A stretch of 64,000 bases of DNA from Candidatus Enterococcus testudinis (GCF_002140915.1 NZ_NGKU01000001.1:2170280-2234279), one strand, 5' to 3'; counted from the stretch's first letter, positions 31,642-43,811 are shown. Made by a program: numbers and translations. Notes: generated by a model from the sequence alone, not told the origin.

Positions 31642-32655
31642 TTAGACTTTAGGAATAAATAAGTTGCCAGCTGTGGCTGCCATGATTGCTTTGATAGCAT
31701 GCAGGCGATTTTCTGCTTGATCAAATTGACGGGCATACGCGCTGCGGAATACTTCATCTGTGACTTCCATTTCTTGGATTCCGTATGTTGCAGCTGCCTC
31801 TTTGCCATAACTGGTTTGCGTATCGTGAAACGCAGGTAAACAATGCATAAAAATGACTTGCTCATTCTTGGTTTGCTCAATCAGCTGTTGATTGACTTGA
31901 TAGGGCAGCAATTGCTTGATACGGGCTTCAAACTGAGCTTCCTCTCCCATCGATACCCAAACATCGGTATAAATGACATCTGCACCTAAGACCCCTTCTG
32001 CTACTTGATCGGTGATTTGGACCGTTCCCCCCGATTGATTGGCATAGTTATGGCCCAAAGCCACGATTTGATCATCTGGATAAAGGGTCGTTGGTGTCAC
32101 AATACGGATATTTACCCCTAAAATAGCACTTGTGACCAGCAATGAATTGGCGACGTTATTGCGTCCATCGCCGCAATAAGCAATCGTCAAGCCCGCCAAA
32201 TTACCGAAATTCTCTTGGATCGTCAGAAAATCAGCAATCATTTGCGTAGGATGCCACGCATCTGTGAGGCCATTCCATACAGGTACGCCAGCTGATTCAG
32301 CCAACTGCGTAACCACTGATTGGCTAGACCCGCGGTATTCGATACCATCAAACATCCGTCCCAATACTTTTCCAGTATCCTCTACTGATTCTTTCGTGCC
32401 TAATTGGATGTCGTTGGCGCCTAGAAATTCAGGATGTGCGCCTAAATCTGTTGTTGCTACAGTAAATGCCGCCCGGGTTCTCGTTGAAGTCTTTTCAAAT
32501 AGTAAGGCAATGTTCTTTCCCGCAAGATACTGGTGTGGCAAATGTTGTTGCTTCATTTCTTTTAAGTGCTGCGCAAAATCGATCAAATACTGCAATTCAG
32601 CTTGGCTGAAATCTTTTTCTGCTAAAAAACTACGTCCTTGAAAAATCGAATACAT
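31642..32655 (-). CDS. Ornithine carbamoyltransferase
   Basis: A 337-residue transcarbamoylase. The carbamoyl-phosphate loop STRTR (57-61), HPTQ in [12 protein letters not shown], the ornithine-binding SMGEE and the catalytic HCLP are all present, so it should be active on ornithine. It is unlinked to other arc or arg enzyme genes here, so anabolic (ArgF) and catabolic (ArcB) roles cannot be separated; repression by ArgR is suggested by three ARG-box-like sites. The ATG at 32655 follows AAAGGTGG. Confidence 0.93.
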   Translation of the reverse strand: MYSIFQGRSFLAEKDFSQAELQYLIDFAQHLKEMKQQHLPHQYLAGKNIALLFEKTSTRTRAAFTVATTDLGAHPEFLGANDIQLGTKESVEDTGKVLGRMFDGIEYRGSSQSVVTQLAESAGVPVWNGLTDAWHPTQMIADFLTIQENFGNLAGLTIAYCGDGRNNVANSLLVTSAILGVNIRIVTPTTLYPDDQIVALGHNYANQSGGTVQITDQVAEGVLGADVIYTDVWVSMGEEAQFEARIKQLLPYQVNQQLIEQTKNEQVIFMHCLPAFHDTQTSYGKEAAATYGIQEMEVTDEVFRSAYARQFDQAENRLHAIKAIMAATAGNLFIPKV

Positions 32656-32673
32656 GGGATAACCACCTTTCAA

Positions 32674-32750
32674 TTGATATCTATACACAATCATACCAAC
32701 AATTGAAATAAAATACAATAATAAGTTTTATTTTAAATAAATATACACAA
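32674..32750 (-). promoter_or_regulatory. Promoter with three ARG-box-like sites before the OTC gene
   Basis: On the minus strand a -35 TTGTAT (32713-32718), 17-bp spacer and -10 TATGAT (32690-32695) are seen. Three near-palindromes fit TTGnATnnnnATnCAA-type ARG boxes: 32732-32750, 32703-32718 (covering the -35) and 32674-32690 (beside the -10). The layout is that of an ArgR-repressed promoter; the gene for ArgR is 3 kb away. Confidence 0.65.
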
Positions 32751-32789
32751 AAAACAAATGGATTTGTTAGAATCATTTGCTTTCTCTCG

Positions 32790-32831
32790 AAAAAAAACCG
32801 ATAAAAACAAGGGCGACTTGTCTTTATCGAT
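32790..32831 (-). terminator. Terminator after tsaD
   Basis: On the minus strand ATCGATAAAGACAAG pairs with CTTGTTTTTATCGGT, followed by TTTTTTT. Confidence 0.87.
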
Positions 32832-32840
32832 TTCATTCGA

Positions 32841-33860
32841 TCAATTTTGGCTATGCATAAAACTGACACTCGGATCTGCATTCAGATCCAATGAGCCAAT
32901 GCGTTGTTTTTGCAAGGCAATGTGGGCATACGCACCGATCATTGCGGCATTGTCCCCACACAGCCGTAATGGTGGAATCAACAATTCGATTTCTGGATAA
33001 TCAAGCATGGCTGTTTCCAATGCTTCTCGCAACCCTTGGTTCGCCGCTACGCCACCTGCAACGATCAATTGCTTGACTGGAAAACTTTGACAGGCTCTGA
33101 TGGTTTTAGCAACGAGCACATCAACGACACTGGCTTGAAAACTCGCCGCCAAATCATTTGGCACCAGCGTTTCACCTCTTTGTTCCGCATTATGGACATG
33201 ATTGATAAAGGCGCTCTTCAGACCACTGAAACTGAAATCATAATTGTCTTCATGGATCATTGCCCGCGGGAAGTGATAGGTGTCTTGTCCAATATGAGCC
33301 AAACGGTCGATTTCCTTACCACTTGGATAGGGCAATCCTAAAACCCGTCCGACTTTGTCATAGGCTTCTCCTGCCGCATCATCGCGGGTTTCGCCAATGA
33401 TCTCAAAAGAACCATCCTCAACCATATAGACCAACTCCGTGTGTCCGCCACTGACAAGCAGTGCCATCAAAGGAAAGACCAATGGTTTCACGAATCGTGC
33501 CGCATAGATATGTCCTGCCATATGATTGACTGGCAATAAAGGCAAATCATGCGCCCATGCAAACGCTTTGGCCGCCGAAAGACCAATCAATAAAGCGCCA
33601 ACTAATCCTGGCCCATACGTGACTGCGACTGCTGTTAGATCCTCTGGGACAACTTTTGCTTCTGTCAGGGCATCTTCGATACAAATCGTGATTTGCTCTA
33701 CGTGATGTCGGCTGGCAACTTCAGGGACCACACCGCCAAAACGTTGGTGACTTTTTATTTGCGATGCGACGATATTGCTGAGGATCGTTTCACCATTTTG
33801 GATAACGGCAACACTCGTTTCATCGCAACTGCTTTCAATGGCTAAAATCAATTCATTCAT
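32841..33860 (-). CDS. tsaD: tRNA t6A threonylcarbamoyltransferase subunit TsaD
   Basis: A 339-residue Kae1-family protein that transfers threonylcarbamoyl to A37 of ANN-decoding tRNAs, with TsaB as partner. [15 protein letters not shown] opens the ASKHA fold; the metal-binding histidines are in [11 protein letters not shown], and [12 protein letters not shown] follows. It overlaps the acetyltransferase gene before it by 4 bp, and is last in the tsaB-rimI-rimI-tsaD unit. Confidence 0.97.
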   Translation of the reverse strand: MNELILAIESSCDETSVAVIQNGETILSNIVASQIKSHQRFGGVVPEVASRHHVEQITICIEDALTEAKVVPEDLTAVAVTYGPGLVGALLIGLSAAKAFAWAHDLPLLPVNHMAGHIYAARFVKPLVFPLMALLVSGGHTELVYMVEDGSFEIIGETRDDAAGEAYDKVGRVLGLPYPSGKEIDRLAHIGQDTYHFPRAMIHEDNYDFSFSGLKSAFINHVHNAEQRGETLVPNDLAASFQASVVDVLVAKTIRACQSFPVKQLIVAGGVAANQGLREALETAMLDYPEIELLIPPLRLCGDNAAMIGAYAHIALQKQRIGSLDLNADPSVSFMHSQN

Positions 33861-34318
33861 TTGATTTGTCCGCCTACTTTCTTTTCCATAATGAGTGCAT
33901 CCTCTTCTGGATGCTGGTAATAATTTTTTCTGCGTCCAATAATGACGAATCCTGTGCGCAGATAAAGGGCTTGGGCGTGCAGATTCGATGCCCGCACTTC
34001 CAAAAAGATCCGTGTCCCACCTGCCGCTTCAACAGCTGAGAAAAAACTTCGCAACAATGCCTTAGCCAGTCCCCGGCCTTGATAAGTTGGATCAACTGCT
34101 ATATTAAATAATTCTGCCTCATCCAACACTTGCTGATAGCTGAGAAACGCCACCAATGCGGCTGGCTGACCTGATTCCTTGATCAAATAATGGCTAAGAG
34201 GGTTATTTAAATCTTCCTCAAATTGCGCTACTTGCCATGGTGAACCTGTAGGATAGCTGGCGTTCGCCAGTGCCCACACTGCCTCGGCTGAAGGGTTCGT
34301 ATTCAATTGTTTATCCAT
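33857..34318 (-). CDS. rimI: RimI-type GNAT N-acetyltransferase (second copy)
   Basis: A 153-residue GNAT enzyme. The acetyl-CoA-binding motif is [16 protein letters not shown], followed by [31 protein letters not shown], the RimI hallmark. RimI acetylates the N-terminus of ribosomal protein S18. It overlaps tsaD by 4 bp and the other acetyltransferase by 8 bp. Of the two RimI-like proteins this one has the typical length. Confidence 0.88.
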   Translation of the reverse strand: MDKQLNTNPSAEAVWALANASYPTGSPWQVAQFEEDLNNPLSHYLIKESGQPAALVAFLSYQQVLDEAELFNIAVDPTYQGRGLAKALLRSFFSAVEAAGGTRIFLEVRASNLHAQALYLRTGFVIIGRRKNYYQHPEEDALIMEKKVGGQIK

Positions 34319-34853
34319 GAAGATATTTCACCATATCCAATGCATCTTCATTGCCTTCCGTATAATATGCGGTCTTGATTGCCAACGATTGAAAGCCTAA
34401 TTGGCGATATAATCTTTGGGCATCCCGATTGCTTAGCCGTACTTCTAATGTCAGACGATCACAGGTTTGTCTGCGGGCATATCGTTCGAGTTCAGCCAAC
34501 AAAAATGAGCCGATGCCCTTTCCTTGATATTCAGGAATGATCGCAATATTGGTGACGTGGGCATCGCCGCCTAGGATACGGACACCAGCAAAGCCAATCA
34601 TGCGTTCTTGAAACAACACGCCGATGTATAAGTGCTGTACCCGGGAATACAATTCTGATAAGAATGCACTTTTCGTCCACGGCAATTCCCCCGCGTAGAC
34701 AAGACGTTCCACTTGCAGCAATTCTTTGATATCATCGCCAACCAACTCACGAAAGACATAGGCGGTTCCGCCAAGTTCCACTTCTCTTTCAGGGTATTGA
34801 ACCTGTCGAAACAACGACAGCTTGCCTTTGATTGCTTTAAATTTTTTCAACAT
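34311..34853 (-). CDS. RimI-like GNAT N-acetyltransferase (first copy)
   Basis: A RimI-like acetyltransferase of 180 residues from the chosen start. An extra N-terminal part of about 25 residues precedes the GNAT fold. The acetyl-CoA loop is AIIPEYQGKGIGSFLL and LTLEVRLSNRDAQRLYRQLGF follows. The ATG at 34853 has GGAG at a good distance; earlier in-frame ATGs at 34874 and 34859 lie on or too close to that site. It overlaps the end of tsaB. Whether it or its neighbour modifies S18 is open. Confidence 0.83.
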   Translation of the reverse strand: MLKKFKAIKGKLSLFRQVQYPEREVELGGTAYVFRELVGDDIKELLQVERLVYAGELPWTKSAFLSELYSRVQHLYIGVLFQERMIGFAGVRILGGDAHVTNIAIIPEYQGKGIGSFLLAELERYARRQTCDRLTLEVRLSNRDAQRLYRQLGFQSLAIKTAYYTEGNEDALDMVKYLHG

Positions 34854-35562
34854 AGGCATCTGCTCCGGCTTCATGTACGGCCAACCAGTTTTCTTCTGCT
34901 TCCACTAATTTTAAATAGGATGGTACAAATCCATGAATCGATGGTACAGGTTCTTCTTGTGCTGCCAATAAAGCCAAGACGGCCGCTGAAGGATAATCCC
35001 AGATGGGGACTTGGTTGATGATTGCCTGAGGCAATGCTTCTTTGATCATTCTCGCAAATTTGGCAGTATCACTCCCCACGAACAGCACCTCTCCATTGGT
35101 TTCTTTTTGCAAAAATGCCAATAGATTGTCCATTGACGTATGCTGATCTTCAACGATTGAAGTCAATATATTCCCTTGCCATTGATAGATACCCGTGTAG
35201 ACATTGTTTCGTCTTGCATCAAAGAGTGGGATGATCCATTGCGTAGTTCCTACGCAATTTGCAGCGATCGTTTTCAAGCTGGACACACCAATAAGGGGAA
35301 TGTCCAAGGTTTGCGCCAATGTTTTGGCTGTCGTTACACCGATCCTCAGGCCAGTATAAGAGCCTGGGCCTTTCGCCACAACGATTTGTGACAATGCATT
35401 CGATTTTAGATCGACCATCTGCATCATTTGTTGGATGGCTGGCATCAAAGCTGTACTGTGATTTTTGACTGCCATCGTTTGACTTTGGCCTAGAATTTGA
35501 TGACCGTCAACCACCGCAACTGCCAATGTTTGGTTAGACGTATCGATTGCTAATGTTTTCAT
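34837..35562 (-). CDS. tsaB: tRNA t6A dimerization protein TsaB
   Basis: A 241-residue ASKHA-fold partner of TsaD. LAIDTSNQTLAVAVVDG opens the protein, and VVAKGPGSYTGLRIGVTTAKTLAQ is the family signature. It lacks the TsaD metal site, as expected. The ATG at 35562 follows GGGGAG. First gene of the t6A/acetyltransferase unit. Confidence 0.95.
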   Translation of the reverse strand: MKTLAIDTSNQTLAVAVVDGHQILGQSQTMAVKNHSTALMPAIQQMMQMVDLKSNALSQIVVAKGPGSYTGLRIGVTTAKTLAQTLDIPLIGVSSLKTIAANCVGTTQWIIPLFDARRNNVYTGIYQWQGNILTSIVEDQHTSMDNLLAFLQKETNGEVLFVGSDTAKFARMIKEALPQAIINQVPIWDYPSAAVLALLAAQEEPVPSIHGFVPSYLKLVEAEENWLAVHEAGADAYVEKI

Positions 35563-35631
35563 ACTGCTATCTCCCCATTCAAAAAACTCTCTCATATTCT
35601 ACCATATTCTGGCTGATTGCCCAACAAGTAC

Positions 35632-35705
35632 AAAAAAAGCTTAAACAGTCGTTTCATTCTATGACCTGCATATCTCTCATAGAACGCATCCTTCTGTTTA
35701 AGCTT
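35632..35705 (-). terminator. Terminator after galR
   Basis: On the minus strand AAGCTTAAACAG pairs with CTGTTTAAGCTT, followed by TTTTT, with an inner hairpin TTCTATGA/TCATAGAA. It ends the gal operon. Confidence 0.87.
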
Positions 35706-35718
35706 GGTTACTGATCCG

Positions 35719-38239
<2,521 letters not shown>

Positions 38240-38253
38240 AGATCAAATGCCTC

Positions 38254-39243
38254 CTACTCTTGATAACCATTTGGATGACTAACATGCCATTTCCATGCGG
38301 TTTCGATGATTGATTCAACAGTTGTATACTTTGGTGCCCAGCCTAAGATAGCTCTGGCCTTGTCACTTGAAGCAACAAGCGTACTCGGATCGCCGGCGCG
38401 GCGTGGTGCGATGCGGGCCGGAATGTCTTTTTGTGTGACTGTGCGGGCTGCTTCGACCATTTCTTTGACCGAATAACCATTGTTGCTGCCTAAATTGAAG
38501 ACATTGCTTTCGTTGCCTTTTTGTAAGTAGTCTAACGCCAATAAATGGGCATTGATCAAGTCTTCTACATGAACATAGTCACGGATACAGGTGCCATCTG
38601 GCGTGTCATAGTCATCACCAAAGATTGCGACTTCTTCTCGCTGTCCTAGTGCCGCTTGCAAAATGATCGGTACTAAGTGGGTTTCTGGATCATGGTCTTC
38701 GCCGATCGTTGCATCTGCTTTGGCACCAGCTACATTGAAATAACGCAATGCGACAAATTTCATGCCATAAGCTTCGTCACACCAACGCATCATTTTTTCC
38801 ATCATCAATTTGCTTTCGCCATAAGGATTTTTGGGATTGGTTGGTGTCTTTTCAGTGATTGGGCTTTGTTCTGGCTCGCCATAGGTAGCTGCTGTGGAAG
38901 AAAAGACGATATGTTTGACCGAAAATGCCTGCATCACTTCTAATAAAATCTGCATACCGTAAACATTGTTGTTGAAATATTTCAACGGTTTTTCAACAGA
39001 TTCGCCGACTAAAGAACTAGCAGCAAAATGAATGACGCCATCAATGTCTTCTTTCGTAAAAACGTCTGTCAAAAATGCTTTGTCGCGGATATCGCCTTGA
39101 TAAAATACTGCCTCTGGGTGAACTGCTTGACGATGTCCGGTCAATAAATTATCAACGACCACTACCTTATTTCCTTGATTGATCAGTTGGTCCACTGCAT
39201 GGGAGCCAATATATCCTGCTCCGCCTAAAACTAAAATCGTCAT
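38254..39243 (-). CDS. galE: UDP-glucose 4-epimerase
   Basis: A 329-residue short-chain dehydrogenase-type epimerase. The NAD loop is GGAGYIGSH (7-15), the catalytic YxxxK is YGESK in [16 protein letters not shown], and SSTAATYG gives the serine/threonine. It interconverts UDP-galactose and UDP-glucose. Confidence 0.97.
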   Translation of the reverse strand: MTILVLGGAGYIGSHAVDQLINQGNKVVVVDNLLTGHRQAVHPEAVFYQGDIRDKAFLTDVFTKEDIDGVIHFAASSLVGESVEKPLKYFNNNVYGMQILLEVMQAFSVKHIVFSSTAATYGEPEQSPITEKTPTNPKNPYGESKLMMEKMMRWCDEAYGMKFVALRYFNVAGAKADATIGEDHDPETHLVPIILQAALGQREEVAIFGDDYDTPDGTCIRDYVHVEDLINAHLLALDYLQKGNESNVFNLGSNNGYSVKEMVEAARTVTQKDIPARIAPRRAGDPSTLVASSDKARAILGWAPKYTTVESIIETAWKWHVSHPNGYQE

Positions 39244-39283
39244 TATTCAGCCTTCTTTCTTATGGTCTACATCGTTTCTTATT

Positions 39284-40441
39284 TTACAGTTTTCGTGCGC
39301 CATCATCAATACTCGCTTGATAAATATCCGCGGCATAACCAATCTTGTCTTCATATGCGGCCAAAACATCTGCTTGAAAGTCATCCCACTCACTTGCCTT
39401 GACCAATGCGATCCCGCAACCGCCAAAACCTGCGCCAGTCATACGAGCCCCTAAGACTGCTGGGTGGGCTTGTGCTGCTGCTGCCAAGGTATCTAATTCG
39501 ATGCCTGTCACTTCATAATCATCTCTTAATGAGGTATGGGAATCATTCAATAATTGACCGAATGTCTCCAAATCGCCAGCTGTCAGAGCTGCTTTGGCTT
39601 TCAAGGTACGCTGATTTTCGGTTACTGCATGCTTGGCCCGCTTGATCAATGTGTCATCGCCAATCAAATCCGTATTGGCAAAGAAAGTCTCTTCACCTAG
39701 GGCTCCAAGAGAATCGATCGATAATTTGGTTTGCAAGCGTGCCAAGGCTTCTTCACATTCAGCACGCCGTTCATTGTATTTGGAATCTGCTAATTCACGG
39801 CGTTTATTGGTATTCATGATTGCGATCACGTATGCGCCGAATGCCGCAGGAACGACCTCATAATCCAATGTGTTGGTATCTAGCAGCAACGCATGATCCT
39901 TTTGTCCCATCCCAATAGCAAATTGGTCCATGATCCCCGAATTGACCCCAATAAATTCATTTTCAACTTTCTTACCGATTTTCACAAGATCCAACCGTTC
40001 TAGTGACAATTGATACAAATCTTCCAGCATAACTCCTGTTAGCAACTCAATCGAAGCAGAAGAAGATAAACCAGCACCATTCGGAATATTGCCATAAAAT
40101 GCCACATCAAAGCCACTGGTGATCGAATGTCCTGCTTCTTTCAAATAGCGCAACACGCCTTTAGGATAGTTGGTCCAGTTGTCCGCCTTACGATAGTCCA
40201 AATCCTTCAAGTCAAAAGAAATAATCCCTAATTCAGGAAAATTTTCTGAATACAGGCGGATTTGCTGGTCCTCACGTTTACGCGCAACTGCATAGGTGCC
40301 TAATGTGATTGCTGCTGGAAAAACATACCCGCCGTTGTAGTCGGTATGCTCCCCAATCAAATTGATTCTTCCGGGTGCAAAATATGTGCTTGTGCCAACT
40401 TCACCAAATCGTTCTTGAAAAATGCGTGCTAATTTATCCAT
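39284..40441 (-). CDS. galK: Galactokinase
   Basis: A 385-residue GHMP kinase. The galactokinase signature [15 protein letters not shown] is near residue 24, the ATP loop is [12 protein letters not shown], and the third motif is [14 protein letters not shown]. It makes galactose-1-phosphate. First gene of the gal operon; a good sigma-A promoter with LacI-type half sites lies upstream. Confidence 0.97.
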   Translation of the reverse strand: MDKLARIFQERFGEVGTSTYFAPGRINLIGEHTDYNGGYVFPAAITLGTYAVARKREDQQIRLYSENFPELGIISFDLKDLDYRKADNWTNYPKGVLRYLKEAGHSITSGFDVAFYGNIPNGAGLSSSASIELLTGVMLEDLYQLSLERLDLVKIGKKVENEFIGVNSGIMDQFAIGMGQKDHALLLDTNTLDYEVVPAAFGAYVIAIMNTNKRRELADSKYNERRAECEEALARLQTKLSIDSLGALGEETFFANTDLIGDDTLIKRAKHAVTENQRTLKAKAALTAGDLETFGQLLNDSHTSLRDDYEVTGIELDTLAAAAQAHPAVLGARMTGAGFGGCGIALVKASEWDDFQADVLAAYEDKIGYAADIYQASIDDGARKL

Positions 40442-40461
40442 ATGATCGCTCCTTTATTTCG

Positions 40462-40513
40462 TTTAGTAAATTTATTATAAAATATTTACTAAATATTATC
40501 AAGCGTTTACTAA
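40462..40513 (-). promoter_or_regulatory. gal operon promoter with GalR-type operators
   Basis: On the minus strand TTGATA (40497-40502), a 17-bp spacer and TATAAT (40474-40479). Three related half sites surround it: TTTAGTAAA (40462-40470), TTTACTAAA (40485-40493, in the spacer) and GTTTACTAA (40505-40513). The first two form an inverted repeat. The sequence is of the LacI-family type (TAGTAAACG); GalR encoded by the operon is the likely binder. Confidence 0.75.
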
Positions 40514-40591
40514 TCAGAGAAGCGTTTATTTTTGAATTTTTTCACTATATGTCGCATAATGGAACTATCAATAAAGACGAGGTGTATGACA

Positions 40592-40759
40592 ATGAAACGA
40601 TTTCTTTCTGGATTTCTGATTGGAACGGCGGCAACTGTAGCTGCTGCAGCAAGTGTAGTGCTAACTGTCAAGAAACAAGTCATCGATCCAATCGATGAAC
40701 AACAAGTTGCCCATGACGAAAAACGCAAACGGGCGATGCGCAAAAGCGCAGCGCGGTAA
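40592..40759 (+). CDS. DUF3042-family small membrane protein
   Basis: A 55-residue protein. MKRFLSGFLIGTAATVAAAASVVLTV gives a membrane helix; the tail KKQVIDPIDEQQVAHDEKRKRAMRKSAAR is charged and basic. This layout and the VIDPIDEQ...RKSAAR ending match DUF3042 of Lactobacillales, whose function is unknown. GAGGTG precedes the ATG at 40592, and a terminator follows. Confidence 0.87.
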   Translation: MKRFLSGFLIGTAATVAAAASVVLTVKKQVIDPIDEQQVAHDEKRKRAMRKSAAR

Positions 40760-40776
40760 CTGTCTGCTCGAAATGA

Positions 40777-40809
40777 GCCGTTGACTGAATGTTGGTCAGC
40801 GGTTTTTTT
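40777..40809 (+). terminator. Terminator after the DUF3042 gene
   Basis: CCGTTGAC pairs with GTCAGCGG, followed by TTTTTTT. Confidence 0.82.
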
Positions 40810-40841
40810 CTGTTCAGGTGATTTTTAGGGATCAAAATAAC

Positions 40842-40877
40842 AAAAAGCCTGTCTACGCATGCGTAGACAAGCTTTTT
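40842..40877 (-). terminator. Terminator after the rhodanese-like gene
   Basis: GTCTACGCATGCGTAGAC is a perfect palindrome flanked by AAAAAGCCT and AAGCTTTTTT. It is bidirectional in form and lies between convergent genes. Confidence 0.85.
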
Positions 40878-40895
40878 TACTGTTTCATAAGTGAT

Positions 40896-41297
40896 TTATA
40901 GGGTCGCTTTTTTCTTCGTTTTGCCGCTCCAGCCTTCATATCCTTCTTTTAGGATATAAACATTGGTAAACCCTTCTTTACGTAACTTGTTCGCCGCCCG
41001 GATACTCAAAGATTTTCGGGTATCATAGAGATAAATCGGCTGATCTTTACGAAACGCGCCAAACGAATTGCTCAACACGGTAAAAGGAATATTACGGGCA
41101 CCCATGATATGACCGCTATCAAATTCATTTTTTTCCCGGACATCGATCACTTGCGCTTTCTTCATTCCTGCTTTAAACTCATCTTCGGGAATGATCGTCG
41201 CTGAGCGCCGTCCCATGATTTGAAAATAACCCCAGTTCAGGACAACTGCTAAAATAATCAGCCCCATAACCAGATTGACCCACATAATTGGTGACAT
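40896..41297 (-). CDS. Membrane-anchored rhodanese-like protein lacking the active cysteine
   Basis: A 133-residue protein with an N-terminal membrane segment (about 8-25) and a rhodanese fold (VIDVREKNEFDSGHIMGARNIP). Active rhodaneses have Cys in the loop after the LYC/VYC strand; here the loop reads LYDTRKS, so Asp92 replaces Cys and sulfur transfer is not expected. The rest of the fold looks intact, suggesting a binding role. It lies downstream of glucokinase, as in many Lactobacillales. Confidence 0.85.
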   Translation of the reverse strand: MSPIMWVNLVMGLIILAVVLNWGYFQIMGRRSATIIPEDEFKAGMKKAQVIDVREKNEFDSGHIMGARNIPFTVLSNSFGAFRKDQPIYLYDTRKSLSIRAANKLRKEGFTNVYILKEGYEGWSGKTKKKATL

Positions 41298-41357
41298 ATT
41301 TTCCTCTATCCTCTCTATCCTTACTTCATTGGTCTTGATTCCTCATCTTGAAAATAA

Positions 41358-42323
41358 CTAATCTGCCAATTGCAATGCCAATGATGCTGCACCGATCACG
41401 CCGGCATCATTGCCTAGTTCTGCTAATTTGATTTCTGTGCTTTCAGTAACTTGTGGGAAGGTAAATTTGGCAAAATAAGCCGCCACGCGTTTACGTAGAA
41501 ATTCCCCAGCAGCAGATACACCGCCGCCTAAAACGATACTTGCCGGATTCAGCGTATTGCCTAAGTTGCCGCATGCCAATCCAAGATAGAAACAAACTTT
41601 ATCAACCACCATCAAGCCGAATGGATCATTGGCCTGTGCTGCTTCAAAAATATCTTTGCTCGATACTTCTTCACCATTGTCAAGTTGTTGTTTCAATTTA
41701 GAATTGCCTGCATATTCTTCAGCCAGCGTCCGTGCGACTCTGACAACGCCAGTAGCGCTAGAAACAGTTTCTAGACAGCCGCGTTTGCCACAAGTACATT
41801 CATAGCCTTCAGGATCGACTGTGATATGACCGATTTCACCAGCACAGCCAGCTTTACCATGAAGCAACTGACCTTCCATGATGATCCCGCCGCCGACACC
41901 GGTACCCAATGTGATAAAGATGACGTCCGGATTGTTATCGCCAGCACCTTTCCAACGTTCGCCTAAAGCTGCGACATTGGCGTCATTATCGATTGCAAAA
42001 GCAATGCCTGTACCTTTTTCAATCAATTCTTTGACTGGTTGCAATGTTTTCCAATTCAGATTGTATGCACCGATCACTGTACCATTATTTCGATCGACAC
42101 TGCCTGGTGTCCCCATACCGATGCCGATGAAGTCTTCAGGTTTCATATTATACAAACCTAAGCGGTGGTTGATTGATTCAATGATTTCTGGCACGATGTG
42201 TGCACCTTCATCAAGAATATTGGTATCAATACTCCATTTTTGTTGAATCTCTCCTTCTGTAGTCAAAATAGCAAATTTGACTGTTGTGCCACCTAAATCG
42301 ATGCCGATGATTTTTTTGTCCAT
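41358..42323 (-). CDS. glcK: ROK-family glucokinase
   Basis: A 321-residue ATP-dependent glucose kinase. The ATP-binding IGIDLGGTTVKFA opens the protein; the ROK zinc motif is CTCGKRGC (about 178-185), and catalytic Asp is in FAIDNDANVAALGE. The ATG at 42323 overlaps the YqgQ stop as TGATG, so they are translationally coupled; a GTG one codon earlier is also possible. The order yqgQ-glcK-rhomboid-FTHF ligase echoes B. subtilis. Confidence 0.95.
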   Translation of the reverse strand: MDKKIIGIDLGGTTVKFAILTTEGEIQQKWSIDTNILDEGAHIVPEIIESINHRLGLYNMKPEDFIGIGMGTPGSVDRNNGTVIGAYNLNWKTLQPVKELIEKGTGIAFAIDNDANVAALGERWKGAGDNNPDVIFITLGTGVGGGIIMEGQLLHGKAGCAGEIGHITVDPEGYECTCGKRGCLETVSSATGVVRVARTLAEEYAGNSKLKQQLDNGEEVSSKDIFEAAQANDPFGLMVVDKVCFYLGLACGNLGNTLNPASIVLGGGVSAAGEFLRKRVAAYFAKFTFPQVTESTEIKLAELGNDAGVIGAASLALQLAD

Positions 42324-42532
42324 CACAAGTTTTCCTCCCGACTTTCTTCTATTCGATGTTCACGTTTAAGGATATGCCAAGCAGTCATGTAAGTATCTTG
42401 ATCGATCAAGCGACTGTCATAAAAGTTCTTCAACTCGATCTGCATCAACTCGATATCATAGATACGCTTGCCAACATAAATATAAACACCAAATTGTTTC
42501 AGTAATTGCTGTACGTCATATAACGTCTTCAT
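42323..42532 (-). CDS. yqgQ: YqgQ-family (DUF910) protein
   Basis: A 69-residue helical protein (MKTLYDVQQLLKQFGVYIYVGKR, IELMQIELKNFYDSRLI), recognised as YqgQ from length, sequence and its place between rhomboid protease and glucokinase genes. B. subtilis YqgQ has a nucleic-acid-binding-like fold; no function is established. Confidence 0.88.
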   Translation of the reverse strand: MKTLYDVQQLLKQFGVYIYVGKRIYDIELMQIELKNFYDSRLIDQDTYMTAWHILKREHRIEESREENL

Positions 42533-42550
42533 TTAACCACTTCCTGCTTA

Positions 42551-43231
42551 TTATACAAGTATTTGATATTTTTTTAAACCATATATCACAAAAATCACCA
42601 ATAAGAAAACAAAGAGAATCCCTGAGATGATTCGGGTATGGATCGAGTACTTGCCGTAATTTTTGGGTAATGCAAACAGATTGCCTAATAACAGACCGCC
42701 GATGATCCCGCCAACATGGCCCCACATATCTATGGATTGGTCAAACAAACCAAATACAAGATTCAACCCAACAAACAAAGCGAACTGACGAACCATCGCT
42801 TGAATGCGGTAATCATTTCTGAAATGCAGTCCTAAAATCAAAAAGGCACCGAATAAACCGAACAACGAGGTACTCGCACCTGCTGACTGTACGCCCGCTT
42901 GATTGAAGGCGAAGCTCATCGTATTGCCCATGATCCCACTCAATATATACAGGCAAAAAAAGCGGCTGTGGCCGTAGATCGCTTCCACTTGCTGTCCCAT
43001 ATAATACAAGATCACCGAATTGATAGCGAAATGTGCCAACCCAAAATGCAAGAATATCGGTGTGATAAACCGCCAATACTCTTGCATATAGGCCACATAT
43101 GGTCCGAACATCACCCCACTGATTTGGATCGTTGGGATCAAGTAGCCAAGAATAAATACGATTGTCTGAATCGCCAAAAATAAATAAGTAAAGAATGGTT
43201 GATTCCGCCATTTTCTCATAAATGTATTCAT
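42551..43231 (-). CDS. gluP: Rhomboid intramembrane serine protease
   Basis: A 226-residue rhomboid protease with six membrane segments and no extra domain, shorter than B. subtilis GluP, which has an N-terminal extension and TPR tail. The catalytic serine is Ser120 in GASTSLFG, the partner histidine His172 in GHVGGIIGG. HFGLAHFAINS carries the conserved HxxxN-type histidine. It overlaps the FTHF ligase gene by 4 bp. The natural substrate is unknown. Confidence 0.92.
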   Translation of the reverse strand: MNTFMRKWRNQPFFTYLFLAIQTIVFILGYLIPTIQISGVMFGPYVAYMQEYWRFITPIFLHFGLAHFAINSVILYYMGQQVEAIYGHSRFFCLYILSGIMGNTMSFAFNQAGVQSAGASTSLFGLFGAFLILGLHFRNDYRIQAMVRQFALFVGLNLVFGLFDQSIDMWGHVGGIIGGLLLGNLFALPKNYGKYSIHTRIISGILFVFLLVIFVIYGLKKYQILV

Positions 43232-43785
43232 TGTACTGCTCCTTTGCTTGATGGATCATAACTGTCTGTGATGATCTTATTTACTGGAATATCAAAGGCT
43301 TCCGGTTGCCACTGATCATTGATTTGCTCCGAAAAAACCAAAGAGATCGTCTCGCCGCTGTATGTCGCTAGAAAACGGTCATAGTACCCACCGCCAAATC
43401 CGATACGATACCCAGTTGATGAAAAAATCAAGCCTGGCACTAGCACAAGATCCAGATGCTTTGCTTCTATCTCACTGATTGGTTCTTCCACACCGAATGC
43501 GGACTTTTGATAGCGGGTATGCATGTCTACCTCAAAAAAATGCAACCCATGATTGACTGTTTTAGGTACAGCGATCTGCTTATTTTCTTTGGCTGCTTGC
43601 ACAAAAATCGCCTCAGTATCAAATTCAAAAGGAAGCGAGCGGATGACACCGATGGATGAGGCCTGTTGCCATGCTTGCGATGCAAATAGCAACTGCAGAA
43701 TCAGTCCTTCTTTCTTCTGTTTGCGTTTTTTAGGGAGTTGTTCTAACGTATTGATCATTTGTTTTCTCAAAAAAGCTTTCTCCAT
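43228..43785 (-). CDS. 5-formyltetrahydrofolate cyclo-ligase
   Basis: A 185-residue enzyme converting 5-formyl-THF to 5,10-methenyl-THF with ATP. The family signature is the C-terminal LVLVPGLIFSSTGYRIGFGGGYYDRFL, with the glycine-rich ATP loop, and an N-terminal basic RKQM helix. The ATG at 43785 follows GAGAGGAGTG. First gene of the leftward unit to the rhodanese-like gene. Confidence 0.95.
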   Translation of the reverse strand: MEKAFLRKQMINTLEQLPKKRKQKKEGLILQLLFASQAWQQASSIGVIRSLPFEFDTEAIFVQAAKENKQIAVPKTVNHGLHFFEVDMHTRYQKSAFGVEEPISEIEAKHLDLVLVPGLIFSSTGYRIGFGGGYYDRFLATYSGETISLVFSEQINDQWQPEAFDIPVNKIITDSYDPSSKGAVQ

Positions 43786-43811
43786 GAAATCACTCCTCTC
43801 AGAGATAGTAC

